From NCBI GenBank assembly GCA_003142595.1, contig PLMU01000013.1, positions 128,666-192,665 on the forward strand: a stretch of DNA of 64,000 nucleotides. The letters are read 5' to 3'. Both the position numbers and the translations under genes were made by a program. Shown piece by piece: positions 16,962-24,629 of the stretch. The notes beneath the pieces were generated by a model, which did not search any database, was not told the DNA's origin, and saw nothing but the letters and a program-made list of their open reading frames with translations. Within the stretch, counting starts at the first letter, position 1. Each line of letters starts with the position of its first letter. Origin of the DNA: Phycisphaerales bacterium (GTDB taxonomy: Bacteria; Planctomycetota; Phycisphaerae; Sedimentisphaerales; UBA12454).

Positions 16962-18266
16962 TTCTGGGTCTTTTTGCACCATTTCGCAAGCTCCTGCAAA
17001 TTGCAGGTTATTGTCGCAATCATCAGGACTTACAGTAATTGGTTCAGATGTTTCGTGCAGCCCTGTGCTATCTGATTCAGCGGCAGTATGTACCTGATTC
17101 TGTACCTCTTCCTGCACCTCTTTTTCGGCTTCATTCAACAAGGTCATTTTTGCGGCTTCCTGCATATCACTTTCGGTTACTTGAGCATAGTGTGTCATTG
17201 CAACCGCCGGGCTGTTTCCTATCCACTGGCAAACTGCTTTTACATTGCCGCCGGTCATTTTGAATAGCTCTGTTTCGCGTGTACTTCTTAGGTTCTGGAA
17301 AAGTTTCGGCCAAGATTCAAGACCGGCACGTTTGATTATCCGGGCTAAGTGTGTCCGCAAATTGATTTCCGTAGCCCGGTGTTGCTCAATACAATAAACC
17401 GCCCCGTCTTTCGCTAAGTCAAAGGCTTCCTGAAACAGCGGCTTTAGCTCTGGAAACATCGGGACGATACGGATTCCGCTGCCAGCGTGATGTTCGGTCT
17501 TTGAGGCGTGTACTGTAAACCGTTCTTTCTCAAAGTCTATATCGACCCATTTAAGCCGCAAGACTTCGCTGGGACATCGCAGGCCGCCAAAGCGTGCCAA
17601 GCCAAAGATAAGCCGCCATTCCGCGTCCGGGCAAGCCTCAAGGACTTTTCGGGCTGTTTCAGCGGTTACATAGTAAAACCGGCTTTCGTTTGCCCGAATA
17701 GAAACAGATTGCCCCCTGAATGGATTCTTGCTGATATGCTCAGCGTCAACCGCTGAAGTGAAAAACTGCCGGGTAATCCCGATATGCCGCCGCAGCGTAT
17801 TCTCTGAAAGTTTAACTGTGCTTTGCAGATATACCCTAAAGTTTTTGGCGTGCTGGACAGTAACATCGCTAAGAGTATCATTTCGGAAAAACGCCCCCAG
17901 TTTGCTTTCGACATCTCGCCATTTTCGCAATGTCGCGGCTTTTACGTCCGGGCGGCTTTCAATGTAATGCCTTACCCAAGCAGCAACCGTCCATCTCTTG
18001 CCGCCTCTGATTTCAACAAGCTGGAGTTTTTCTAATCGCTCCCGCATACTTTCAGGGATACCGGCAAGCCATTCCCGCGTTGCCAATTTCAATTCGCCTG
18101 TTTTGCAATTTGCTATCAGGTCATCAATAAATGCCTGTGCGGATTCGGCCTGCTTTTTTGAAACAGCCCCTAAGTGAATTTTAGGCCGCTGTTTGTTTTC
18201 GCCGGGACTAAGAAAAATAAAATACCGCGTCCCTGTTTCCGTTGTCTGTTTTCCTATGCTTGACAT
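16935..18266 (-). CDS. tyrosine recombinase (integrase) of the element
   Basis: 443 residues. Core-binding domain about 90-180; catalytic domain with Arg230 (FGGLRCPSE), Lys256 (HASKTEHH), QNLR (324-327, Arg327), WIGN (348-351) and the nucleophile Tyr360 (MTHYAQV). Where most family members have HxxR and a box II His/Trp, this protein has Gln324 and Asn351, a pattern I recall from planctomycete integrases. It catalyses integration and excision at tRNA-Lys. The last residues PEWAILDSNQ are read antisense through the tRNA: Gln and the stop codon lie outside the 23-bp core, in host DNA. In the excised circle the frame would continue for 69 codons (see 24630-24842). Start overlaps the upstream regulator stop (TAATG). 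Confidence 0.93.
   Translation of the reverse strand: MSSIGKQTTETGTRYFIFLSPGENKQRPKIHLGAVSKKQAESAQAFIDDLIANCKTGELKLATREWLAGIPESMRERLEKLQLVEIRGGKRWTVAAWVRHYIESRPDVKAATLRKWRDVESKLGAFFRNDTLSDVTVQHAKNFRVYLQSTVKLSENTLRRHIGITRQFFTSAVDAEHISKNPFRGQSVSIRANESRFYYVTAETARKVLEACPDAEWRLIFGLARFGGLRCPSEVLRLKWVDIDFEKERFTVHASKTEHHAGSGIRIVPMFPELKPLFQEAFDLAKDGAVYCIEQHRATEINLRTHLARIIKRAGLESWPKLFQNLRSTRETELFKMTGGNVKAVCQWIGNSPAVAMTHYAQVTESDMQEAAKMTLLNEAEKEVQEEVQNQVHTAAESDSTGLHETSEPITVSPDDCDNNLQFAGACEMVQKDPEWAILDSNQ
16941..16963 (+). repeat. left attachment site (attL core)
   Basis: 23-bp core identical to 24840-24862, beginning GTTCGAGTCC and ending CGCCCATT. It covers the T loop, T-stem 3' half and acceptor 3' half of tRNA-Lys(CTT) plus two bases beyond. 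The flanking bases differ on both sides, so the boundaries are exact. Confidence 0.93.
17089..17110 (+). repeat. candidate arm-type site, left arm
   Basis: 22-bp exact match to 24742-24763, built from two TGTACCT words 12 bp apart. It lies 126 bp inside attL, within the integrase coding end. Paired short direct repeats inside both ends of an element are what arm-type integrase or accessory sites look like; it could instead be a coding duplication (EVQNQVH in both places). Confidence 0.45.
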
Positions 18267-18472
18267 TATTTCACCTGCTTTTTTGATTTGGTTTTTTTGG
18301 CTGTAAGTTCAAGCCCTAAGTATTTACAAAGAATATCCAGCGTTTTAACGCTTGCTGTTCCGCCGTGGAAAATTCTATGCAGGACGGCTTCATTTATGCC
18401 GGTATCCTGCCATATTTGATAGCGGGTTTTGCCTGATTGTTCCATCGCTCTAAGTATATTTTTCATTATCAT
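18266..18472 (-). CDS. Cro/XRE-like small DNA-binding protein
   Basis: 68 residues with an HTH of the XRE type (about 9-55: SGKTRYQIWQDTGINEAVLHRIF), then SVKTLDILCKYLGLEL and a lysine-rich tail. Probably the repressor controlling the element's integrase, whose ATG overlaps its stop. A promoter with repeated TACTTT/AAAGTA words lies directly upstream, consistent with autoregulation. The start could be Met1 (18472) or Met3 (18466). Confidence 0.8.
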   Translation of the reverse strand: MIMKNILRAMEQSGKTRYQIWQDTGINEAVLHRIFHGGTASVKTLDILCKYLGLELTAKKTKSKKQVK

Positions 18473-18479
18473 AATTTAC

Positions 18480-18511
18480 ATTTTATCCCTTACTTTATAC
18501 TTTGTAAAGTA
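18480..18511 (-). promoter_or_regulatory. promoter and probable operator of the repressor-integrase operon
   Basis: Minus strand TTTACA (18508-18503), 17-bp spacer, TAAAAT (18485-18480). TACTTT-GT-AAAGTA (18498-18511) is a perfect palindrome overlapping the -35, and a further TACTTT lies at 18491-18496. Only about 7 nt separate the -10 from the ATG at 18472, so the transcript may be leaderless or start at 18466. Confidence 0.5.
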
Positions 18512-18682
18512 AAAAAACAAAATTTTTCTTTTTTTATAAGAAAATCTTGCTCATTCGTTCGCTTGCTTTCGCTCTCTTAATGGCTTCGCTTCGCTCTCTC
18601 ATTCGCAGTAACCGATTTCCTTATAGTGCTATTGACAATAAAGCTCTTACTTATGGCTATCTATAGAACGTTGTTATGCGCT

Positions 18683-18848
18683 AACATAGCTTCAAAATAG
18701 GTAATTTTGAAACATAACTATTTTATTTATAAAGAGCTTATCCAAAAAATACCCTGAAAAGCTATGTTGTTCCGCTAACATAGCTTTGATTATCTAAATT
18801 AACGCTATGTTGCTCCGTAACAGTTGAGCTATGTTGTTCCGTAACAGT
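18683..18848. repeat. iteron-like repeats, GCTATGTTG(T/C)TCCG family
   Basis: Three direct copies start at 18761, 18804 and 18828; the last two share GCTATGTTGYTCCGTAACAGT. The first copy is followed by the inverted half AACATAGC, giving an 8-bp stem hairpin at 18761-18784. A further AACATAGC lies at 18683-18690. They overlap the 3' end of the winged-helix gene, where they encode the TVTEQHS repeats. Candidate replication-initiator iterons or regulatory sites. The rest of 18473-18760 holds the promoter and simple CGCTTTCGCTCTC-type low-complexity DNA. Confidence 0.45.
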
Positions 18849-19301
18849 AGTCTTTTTCTCTTTACAACAGTTTCGGCCATATTGATTGCCTTTTTGAAAA
18901 CCTCTATTTACTGATTTTGGTCTGGGTTTCGGCTGCTCATAGTCCGGCGTGTCATAGTTTCTCCAACGGTTACTTATGCTGTAGAGGCTCTTGACTTTGT
19001 ATATTCCTTGTCCGCTTGCTGCAATATCAATAAAACCTTTGTCGATAAGGTCATCTATCGCCGTGCCAAATTTATCGCGAGAGATTCCATACTTATTTTG
19101 GGCTTCCAAGTAAGTAAATTCAATCTGTCCGTTATTTTTTATAATCCAATTTTCTTTCCCTTTTCGGCCTATCTGTTCGCATTGCCGTTTTGTAAAGAAA
19201 AAAGACAAAACCTTGTGAGTGGCAGCGGTCTTTAATGCCAGAAAAGCCTTTGATTCTATCAAAGCCCTCTCAAACCAGATAATTTTGCCTTTACCTGCCA
19301 T
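18762..19301 (-). CDS. replication-initiator-like winged-helix protein of the element
   Basis: 179 residues. The N-terminal two thirds (LALKTAATHKVLSFFF, then GQIEFTYLEAQNKYGISRDKF and AIDDLIDKGFIDI) has the pattern of a winged-helix domain like those in plasmid replication initiators or phage RepA-type proteins. The C-terminus is basic, then carries two copies of TVTEQHS formed by the DNA repeats. Function as an initiator is inference; it may also be only a DNA-binding regulator. It sits 3 bp downstream of the Cys-rich gene. Confidence 0.5.
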   Translation of the reverse strand: MAGKGKIIWFERALIESKAFLALKTAATHKVLSFFFTKRQCEQIGRKGKENWIIKNNGQIEFTYLEAQNKYGISRDKFGTAIDDLIDKGFIDIAASGQGIYKVKSLYSISNRWRNYDTPDYEQPKPRPKSVNRGFQKGNQYGRNCCKEKKTTVTEQHSSTVTEQHSVNLDNQSYVSGTT

Positions 19302-19304
19302 ACC

Positions 19305-19589
19305 CTATCCGATGTACCCTTGCTCTGAATTTTTTGATTCTACAGCGGAAAAAGCCTCATTATGGCCGTCCTGTAAGATTTCCTGATACGGTCTAATGGC
19401 ATATAGCGGACAGGCTTTGGCTGTGCAAAGTGTTATCTCTTTCCGCTGCCAGCCGGTACATTCAAGGCATTGAGCATTTACAGCGGCTCTTAGACTTTTG
19501 CCCTGTACAGCTTTTTTGTAAATCCCTTTATATGCCTTTGGTATTTGTGAAAGCCGCTGATTAATTTTTTGTATCGGGTCATTACTCAT
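19305..19589 (-). CDS. small Cys-rich protein with C-x2-C ... C-x5-C motif
   Basis: 94 residues. The conserved-looking block is CLECTGWQRKEITLCTAKACPLY (41-63): four cysteines that could bind zinc, followed by a YAIRPYQ stretch. Proteins with this CLEC...CPLY block occur in phages and integrated elements of many bacteria, to my knowledge without known function. Nucleic-acid binding is a reasonable guess. Part of the compact gene row 20008-18762. Confidence 0.65.
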   Translation of the reverse strand: MSNDPIQKINQRLSQIPKAYKGIYKKAVQGKSLRAAVNAQCLECTGWQRKEITLCTAKACPLYAIRPYQEILQDGHNEAFSAVESKNSEQGYIG

Positions 19590-19592
19590 AAT

Positions 19593-19790
19593 TCATAGCC
19601 CCTCATTTTTTGCTTTAGTAATAAAGCCGTCCAAGTCGTTTAAATCATACCGCACGGCGCGGCCTATCCTGACGGCTGGTAGTTTTTTTGTTTTGGTAAG
19701 CTCAAAAAGATTTCTTTCGCAAATAGCCAGATACTTTGCTGCATCGCTTACAGATAAAAGCCGGGTGATTGTGCTGCTTTCGTTTGCCAT
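19593..19790 (-). CDS. excisionase-like HTH protein
   Basis: 65 residues from the ATG at 19790, chosen because it overlaps the stop of the upstream small gene (TAATG); longer in-frame versions lack family similarity. LLSVSDAAKYLAICERNLFELTKTKKLPAVRIGRAVRYDLNDLDGFI is a typical MerR-like HTH_17/excisionase domain (helix-turn-helix then a wing with Arg-Val-Arg). It probably bends DNA at attL/attR to favour excision. Confidence 0.8.
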   Translation of the reverse strand: MANESSTITRLLSVSDAAKYLAICERNLFELTKTKKLPAVRIGRAVRYDLNDLDGFITKAKNEGL

Positions 19791-19942
19791 TAAAACCCCC
19801 GTCTGCAATAACTGATACGAATACCAAGCTCTAATAATTTTTTTCTCGCAAGTTTGATTCTTAGTTTGTCTTTTCTTTTTTTTGCCGCTTCCAAAACGGT
19901 AAACCACACAATCGGACAGTCTGTAAATTTCTTTTTTATCAT
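19790..19942 (-). CDS. small basic protein preceding the excisionase-like gene
   Basis: 50 residues from the ATG at 19942 (an upstream ATG at 20008 would add 22 residues; AAGGAAAAGGC precedes the chosen start). Rich in Lys/Arg, with AAKKRKDKLRIKLARKKLLELGIRISYCRRGF. Small proteins with an ALLxxLGIRV-like helix ahead of an HTH_17 excisionase gene recur in planctomycete islands as far as I recall. The stop overlaps the next start. Function unknown. Confidence 0.5.
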   Translation of the reverse strand: MIKKKFTDCPIVWFTVLEAAKKRKDKLRIKLARKKLLELGIRISYCRRGF

Positions 19943-19994
19943 AGCCTTTTCCTTAATGCTTAACACTTTCGGAAAATGGCCGTATGTCGTAAGG

Positions 19995-20071
19995 GTGTCG
20001 CGCAGCAAAAATGATAACCATTTTTAAAATAAGGATTTAAAATTTTGAAGTGTCGCGCAAAGTGTCGCGCA
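19995..20071 (+). repeat. three GTGTCGCGCA direct repeats
   Basis: Identical 10-mers at 19995-20004, 20050-20059 and 20062-20071, the last two 12 bp apart. They lie in the gap between the HTH gene ending at 20080 and the small gene starting at 19942. They stand out because the surrounding DNA is AT-rich. Candidate operator or initiator sites. Confidence 0.55.
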
Positions 20072-20079
20072 GGTGCTTG

Positions 20080-20769
20080 CTATTCGTTCCAAGCCTCAAT
20101 ATCGCCGTCTTTGCTTTTTGAGCCTTTTGGTAAGTCTGCCTTTGAGCTTTGTAATACCTCTTTAACCTGTTTAAATTTTTTCATTCTATAAAGACTTGTT
20201 CGGCTAATACCTGCTTTTTTAGCAATTTCGGTATCTGATAATTTAGGATTATCAGCAAATATGGCTAAGACTTGCACCTCTTTGCTTAGCTCTTTTTCTT
20301 TTCCGCTGTTTTGCTTTGTATCGGTCAAATTTTCCTGTACAGTTTGACGGACTTGTTCTAAGATTTTCGGGGCATATTCATTGTGCTGCTTTACAAGGGC
20401 TTGCCCCGCTTGTTGTTCAATCCGGCCTGCGATTTCTAATTTGTCCGCAATCTTCATAAGTTCTCTTAGCCAAATGCCCACTGTTTCATCCCAAAAGAAT
20501 TGAGCAATGCTCTTTTCTCCTGAAAAAACTTTGTCGGTTTTTTGCCTAAGCTGTATAAGCAATTGCAAAATTCCTGCGTTTTTTATTTTGGCCGCAAGTG
20601 AAATACCGTCTTCAAGCAGGGGCAAACAAGACCTCAATTTTTCCTCAACTCCGACAGGCACAGTGTGTTTTTCTTGGTTAAATAGCTGGTAGGCCGCGTT
20701 ATATTGGTCGCGGATTGTGCGTATTTTCTCTGCAAGCTGCAAAGTTAGTGGTTTGTTTAATTCAGTCAT
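20080..20769 (-). CDS. HTH protein of the element, function unknown
   Basis: 229 residues. The N-terminal 150 residues are helical without a recognised domain; the C-terminal part LSDTEIAKKAGISRTSLYRMKKFKQVKEVL (about 178-207) is a clear helix-turn-helix of the resolvase/homeodomain-like type. Possibly a regulator of the downstream element genes or of the type IIG gene upstream. It is preceded by a 127-bp gap holding the palindrome GGGTAGCTACCC (20850-20861). Confidence 0.6.
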   Translation of the reverse strand: MTELNKPLTLQLAEKIRTIRDQYNAAYQLFNQEKHTVPVGVEEKLRSCLPLLEDGISLAAKIKNAGILQLLIQLRQKTDKVFSGEKSIAQFFWDETVGIWLRELMKIADKLEIAGRIEQQAGQALVKQHNEYAPKILEQVRQTVQENLTDTKQNSGKEKELSKEVQVLAIFADNPKLSDTEIAKKAGISRTSLYRMKKFKQVKEVLQSSKADLPKGSKSKDGDIEAWNE

Positions 20770-20849
20770 TTTTCACCTGTCTGTTTTCGGGTCGGCCTGA
20801 GGCTAATGCCGGACAGGTGAGCCACAGCAAAAGCCTCAAACCGCTTAGC

Positions 20850-20861
20850 GGGTAGCTACCC
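20850..20861. promoter_or_regulatory. perfect 12-bp palindrome between R-M gene and HTH gene
   Basis: GGGTAGCTACCC, flanked by GC-rich bases (AGC..CGC), 36 bp beyond the stop of the type IIG gene and about 80 bp upstream of the HTH gene. It could be an operator or part of a weak terminator hairpin; there is no T-run. Confidence 0.35.
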
Positions 20862-20896
20862 CGCAAGCCCGATTGAATCTTTTATAATTCACCGCT

Positions 20897-23776
20897 TCAT
20901 TTCTGCTGATACCTTCCTTCAACGATTTCGATTTCTTTGGCGGTAAGGTCGTAGAGGTCGTAAACGAGCTTGTCGATTTGGGCGTCGGTGGTATCGATTT
21001 GCCGCTGGAATTTGGTTTTTTCATCGGGAACTTTTGCGGCATTTAATTTTTTGTGCAAATCCAGTATTTGCTCTACAAACGAAATCATTTTGTCGTGCTT
21101 GGCCTTATCACTACGGATAGAAAAGTTAATGCGCAATATTGGCAACTGTTTGAGGTATGTGCCTTTAATTTTTGGGAACGTCCGTCTTTGGTCATAGAAA
21201 TGGTCTAACCAAAAAATGTGCATAAACTTAGAATTAAGAATGCCAAGTACATATCGTGGGTCAGGTTCCGTTGAGTGAAGATTTACCATGAACATTGTGT
21301 TAAGGCAATGCCATCCAATTTGGTCAATAGCAAAATCAGGATATCGGCCAATTTGTCTTGTAACAAGTTTATTTTTCCCGTCGTGTTTGCTTTTTTCCCA
21401 ACAGCCCCCACAACGAGCTATCTCGTCATTCAGACAGGCGAGATTACCCCAAGCCAAGGAATAGCGATTTACATCACGTCCTGTATAGCAGGGGCGATGG
21501 CTTGCTGGAATTGCACGTACACTTGATACAGAGATTACATCCTTAACAAACTTTTTCCTATCGCGAAGTTGCTTTCCAAAATTTACATCGGCAATTTCAC
21601 CTAATACCCAACTTTTGCCCGCAATTCTTTTCCAGAGATTGGTATATGTCTTTTCGCTAGTCCCAGTGAAAAGAACATGTTCATCTGCAAGAACTCTATC
21701 CGGGGAGACTTTGCTAATGCTTGTTTGACATAATTGACCGGTATCAATTTTAGCGTGGGCTATCTCGAAGTCTTTACTGGTGGGTTTACCAGGGCTAATG
21801 ACAAAGATTGCATTATCTACGCTGATTCCTTGGAAAACTCCACCATCAATGACAAGTAGTTGCTGGATGTTAGACCGTTCAAGCATCAGACGACGCAATT
21901 TATCAAGATGATTATTTGTCAGGATATTTGCAGGTATAATCATTGAGCAACGTCCTCCAGACTTGCTCACTCTGATTATTTGCTCAATAAAGAGGTGGTA
22001 TGTGTCAATCTTGTGGGAGGCAGAGATAAATTTGGAACGAAAATATTCCAATTGACGGTCATCTCGAAATTCATCTTGGAGCAATACATAAGGAGGATTC
22101 CCAATTATAACGTCAAATCCGCCTTGTTTGAAAATTTCAACAAATTCTTTCTGCCAGTCGAAGGCGTTAATTTTATATTTTTCCTCCTCACCGAAAAGAC
22201 TAAGCTGCTGGTTCTGGTAAAAATCCGGCGCGATAAGCGAATTGCCGCATTTGATATTTTCTGCCAAGTCCGGCAATGCCCGCTCATGGAACAATTTTAA
22301 GGTCTGCCCTAATGTCTCCTGCGTCTCATCCGCTAAGACTTTCAGGAGCAAACTTAATTTCGTTACCTCGACGGCCTGTGAGTCGATGTCCACGCCGTAA
22401 ATATTGCTAAGCAGAATCCGCTTTTTCTCTGCAATGGTCAAAAACCATTGTCCGCCCTTACCCTGATAAATCTGCTTTGTGTATTTGGCGGGGTCGTTTT
22501 CGACATACCAATCACGATGATAATCCAACAGGTATGTATATGCGCCAAGCAAAAATGAACCGCTGCCGCAGGCGGGGTCAAGAATCTTTAGTTTAGAAAT
22601 CTGCTTTGGTGTCTTGTTTTCGCAGAGTTTGCCTACGGTATTTTTCACGATGTATTTGACGATATATTCCGGTGTGTAATAAACGCCGCCCGCCTTTTTG
22701 ACTTCCGGCTTTTCCTCGACCTTTGCCTGGTGCGATTCCGTCAGGCGGATTACCTTGCCCAAAAACTGCTCATAAACATTGCCGAGTATTTCGGCAGGCA
22801 TAACGGAAAAAACATAAGGACTGTGTGGGTAATAAAGCGATTTGATTATCTGCACAAGCGGCTTATCGTCAATATCAAGATTTGGCGTCAGGTCATCAGG
22901 CGGCTCAGACCTGCCTTTCTCCGACATAAAATGAAAAAGACCCGAATTGTATTTCTCATCAGCCCTCTGAAAAACCTGATAAAGCTTCTTGTATATCTTA
23001 GCGTTATCCGTCAGATTAGAAAGCTGTTTCTCTGGTTCAATCCCGTTGTCTTCGCACATCCGCAAAAAGAGGATTCTATCGATTGTCAACTGAACCGAAT
23101 AATTTAACTGGCGATTAGTCAGCGAATCATTCCTAAGAGCGATATTCTTGGCGAGCATTTCTCGCCACGATTCGATTTCAGAAAGGAATTCTTTGTCAAC
23201 GGTGGTTGTGCCTCGTTTGCCTTTTGTTGTTACGGCGTACTTATCAAAAGAGCCTTTGAGAATCGCGTCCCTGCTGAATATATCTGCGATTTGGTCCCAT
23301 TTATCGGCATAATCTTTGTAGTTGAAAAACAGTATTCTTGCCGTTGAGGGCTTATCGTTTACGTTTGGTCTAATTCGGCAGTCATAAACGGCGAATTCCT
23401 CAAAGTCGGTGAGAATTGACAGAGGTAATTTTGCGCTCCATGCGTAACGGCGAAGCTGGTAAGCGGGATGGATGTCGTTTTTAATATCTACGGAAGGCTT
23501 TTTGGCTTCGACGAAAAATTTACGAGTACCACCTATGCGGAAACTGTAATCTGGGGCTTTTGTTGCGCTGCCGACTTTTATCGCGTCCTCGTGAATAACT
23601 TCTCTATAGGCCGGTGCGTAGGCTCTTTCGTTTGTTATATCCCATCCAAGGGCTTTGAAAAAAGGATTGAGAAATTCCTGCCGAAGCTGAGTTTCGTTGT
23701 AACTTCCATTTTTATAGGATTCAAGGTTGCTATCGAAGGCTTTAACAAGCTGGCGAATCGTTTCTGGAACGCCCAT
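20897..23776 (-). CDS. type IIG restriction-modification enzyme (fused nuclease-N6-adenine methyltransferase)
   Basis: 959 residues from the ATG at 23776; a TTG at 23833 would add 19. Residue numbers here count from the TTG. N-terminal PD-(D/E)xK nuclease: PDYSFRIGG with Asp95 and FFVEAKK with Glu109/Lys111. Methyltransferase: YYTPEYIVKYIV (386-397), SAM motif LDPACGSGSFLLG (418-430), GVDIDSQAVEV (480-490), catalytic NPPY (579-582). The C-terminal third (about 690-960, GRDVNRY, LPILRI) matches a TaqI-like specificity domain. One protein thus methylates and cuts, as in Eco57I-type enzymes. It is the main cargo of the element and likely gives it a stability or phage-defence role. No separate specificity or controller gene is next to it. 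Confidence 0.9.
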   Translation of the reverse strand: MGVPETIRQLVKAFDSNLESYKNGSYNETQLRQEFLNPFFKALGWDITNERAYAPAYREVIHEDAIKVGSATKAPDYSFRIGGTRKFFVEAKKPSVDIKNDIHPAYQLRRYAWSAKLPLSILTDFEEFAVYDCRIRPNVNDKPSTARILFFNYKDYADKWDQIADIFSRDAILKGSFDKYAVTTKGKRGTTTVDKEFLSEIESWREMLAKNIALRNDSLTNRQLNYSVQLTIDRILFLRMCEDNGIEPEKQLSNLTDNAKIYKKLYQVFQRADEKYNSGLFHFMSEKGRSEPPDDLTPNLDIDDKPLVQIIKSLYYPHSPYVFSVMPAEILGNVYEQFLGKVIRLTESHQAKVEEKPEVKKAGGVYYTPEYIVKYIVKNTVGKLCENKTPKQISKLKILDPACGSGSFLLGAYTYLLDYHRDWYVENDPAKYTKQIYQGKGGQWFLTIAEKKRILLSNIYGVDIDSQAVEVTKLSLLLKVLADETQETLGQTLKLFHERALPDLAENIKCGNSLIAPDFYQNQQLSLFGEEEKYKINAFDWQKEFVEIFKQGGFDVIIGNPPYVLLQDEFRDDRQLEYFRSKFISASHKIDTYHLFIEQIIRVSKSGGRCSMIIPANILTNNHLDKLRRLMLERSNIQQLLVIDGGVFQGISVDNAIFVISPGKPTSKDFEIAHAKIDTGQLCQTSISKVSPDRVLADEHVLFTGTSEKTYTNLWKRIAGKSWVLGEIADVNFGKQLRDRKKFVKDVISVSSVRAIPASHRPCYTGRDVNRYSLAWGNLACLNDEIARCGGCWEKSKHDGKNKLVTRQIGRYPDFAIDQIGWHCLNTMFMVNLHSTEPDPRYVLGILNSKFMHIFWLDHFYDQRRTFPKIKGTYLKQLPILRINFSIRSDKAKHDKMISFVEQILDLHKKLNAAKVPDEKTKFQRQIDTTDAQIDKLVYDLYDLTAKEIEIVEGRYQQK

Positions 23777-23888
23777 AAACTGTTTTTCCTTTTGTGTTTT
23801 TGTTACCTTCCTTTGGCTAAAAACCTTCGTCAAATCTTACCACCTAACCCCTTCCAAAGCAACTTAACAAATTTCTCAGGTTATGTAA

Positions 23889-24263
23889 TTTGTAGCTTTT
23901 TGTAGCCTCTAAAATGCAACTTTTTGCAACCAGTTGTAGGTTGAAACCTGAAAATTTTTGCCGCTTTTGAAAGTTGCAAAATGTCAGGTTTTGTCAGGAG
24001 TGAGCAGACTTAGCAATATCGCCTTTTATCGCTCCCCGCTCGTTTCTGAACCTTAACATTTCTTAACATTTTAATGTTAACTTTTGTTAACAGCTTCGCC
24101 GGTTCTTATCCCTTTTTAGGGACTGGAGAAATAACGAAAAATGTTAGGTTTTGTTAGGGGTTCAAAAGTATATTCCGGTTTCAAGTTTTATCAAGTTCAA
24201 AAATGCAAGGTTTTAAAGGTTTTTTCTCTGCAAAATCGCTGTAAACCTCAACATTTCTCAACA
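23889..24263 (+). repeat. array of nine direct-repeat doublets at 10-bp pitch
   Basis: In the gene-free region 23777-24321, nine pairs of identical half-sites are spaced exactly 10 bp: TTTGTAGC (23889/23899), TGCAAC (23915/23925), TGTCAGG (23982/23992), TATCGC (24017/24027), CTTAACATTT (24052/24062), TGTTAAC (24075/24085), TGTTAGG (24142/24152), TCAAGTT (24181/24191), CTCAACA (24247/24257). A 9-bp-pitch pair, AAGGTTTT, is at 24207/24216. Most spacers on this strand are TTT; one is TTA. Half-sites are identical within a pair but differ between pairs. The fifth and sixth pairs face each other (TTAACATT/AATGTTAA). Possibly an origin, partition or operator region, or phased T-tract bent DNA. Confidence 0.8.
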
Positions 24264-24321
24264 GGTATAGAGGTAACAAAAAGACACATTTTGAGCCTTT
24301 TTAAGTGGCGACATTCAGCGG

Positions 24322-24627
24322 TTAGCCATATCCCCGCCTTGCCCAAAATTCTTTCCTTTTTCGCCGTCTTTCAGCCCAGCCATAAACCCAGTCTGGACAG
24401 CGTTTGACTCTGATATGGTTTTCCCTGCTCCAGCGTTGTAAAGTCCGGCGTTGTACTTTTAAAATCCTTGCTGTTGCTCTTATGCCATATTCAGCTATGA
24501 GTTCAAAGGCGTATTCTTTTTGCTCTTGGCTGTACTGCCCGCCATTGCCATAGCTAAGAAATTCAAACCGCTTATTCTCATACTCTTCATAAATGAACAA
24601 TCGAATAGCGATGTTCCTTGCCTGCAT
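24322..24627 (-). CDS. HTH protein next to attR
   Basis: 101 residues. EYAFELIAEYGIRATARILKVQRRTLQRWSRENHIRV (about 38-74) is a homeodomain-like helix-turn-helix, followed by a tryptophan- and arginine-rich tail (CPDWVYGWAERRRKRKEFW). It starts two bases after the stop of the displaced integrase tail, so in the excised circle it would be the gene directly downstream of the full-length integrase. Candidate regulator or DNA-binding partner of the doublet array just downstream. Confidence 0.65.
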   Translation of the reverse strand: MQARNIAIRLFIYEEYENKRFEFLSYGNGGQYSQEQKEYAFELIAEYGIRATARILKVQRRTLQRWSRENHIRVKRCPDWVYGWAERRRKRKEFWARRGYG

Positions 24628-24629
24628 AG

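Noticed and set aside
16847..17038. Plus-strand reading frame of 63 codons across tRNA-Lys(CTT)
   Set aside because: It reads through the tRNA and the integrase end; no ribosome site and the tRNA explains the DNA.
23889..24263. CRISPR array
   Set aside because: Repeats are 6-10 bp, differ between pairs and have no regular spacers or cas genes.
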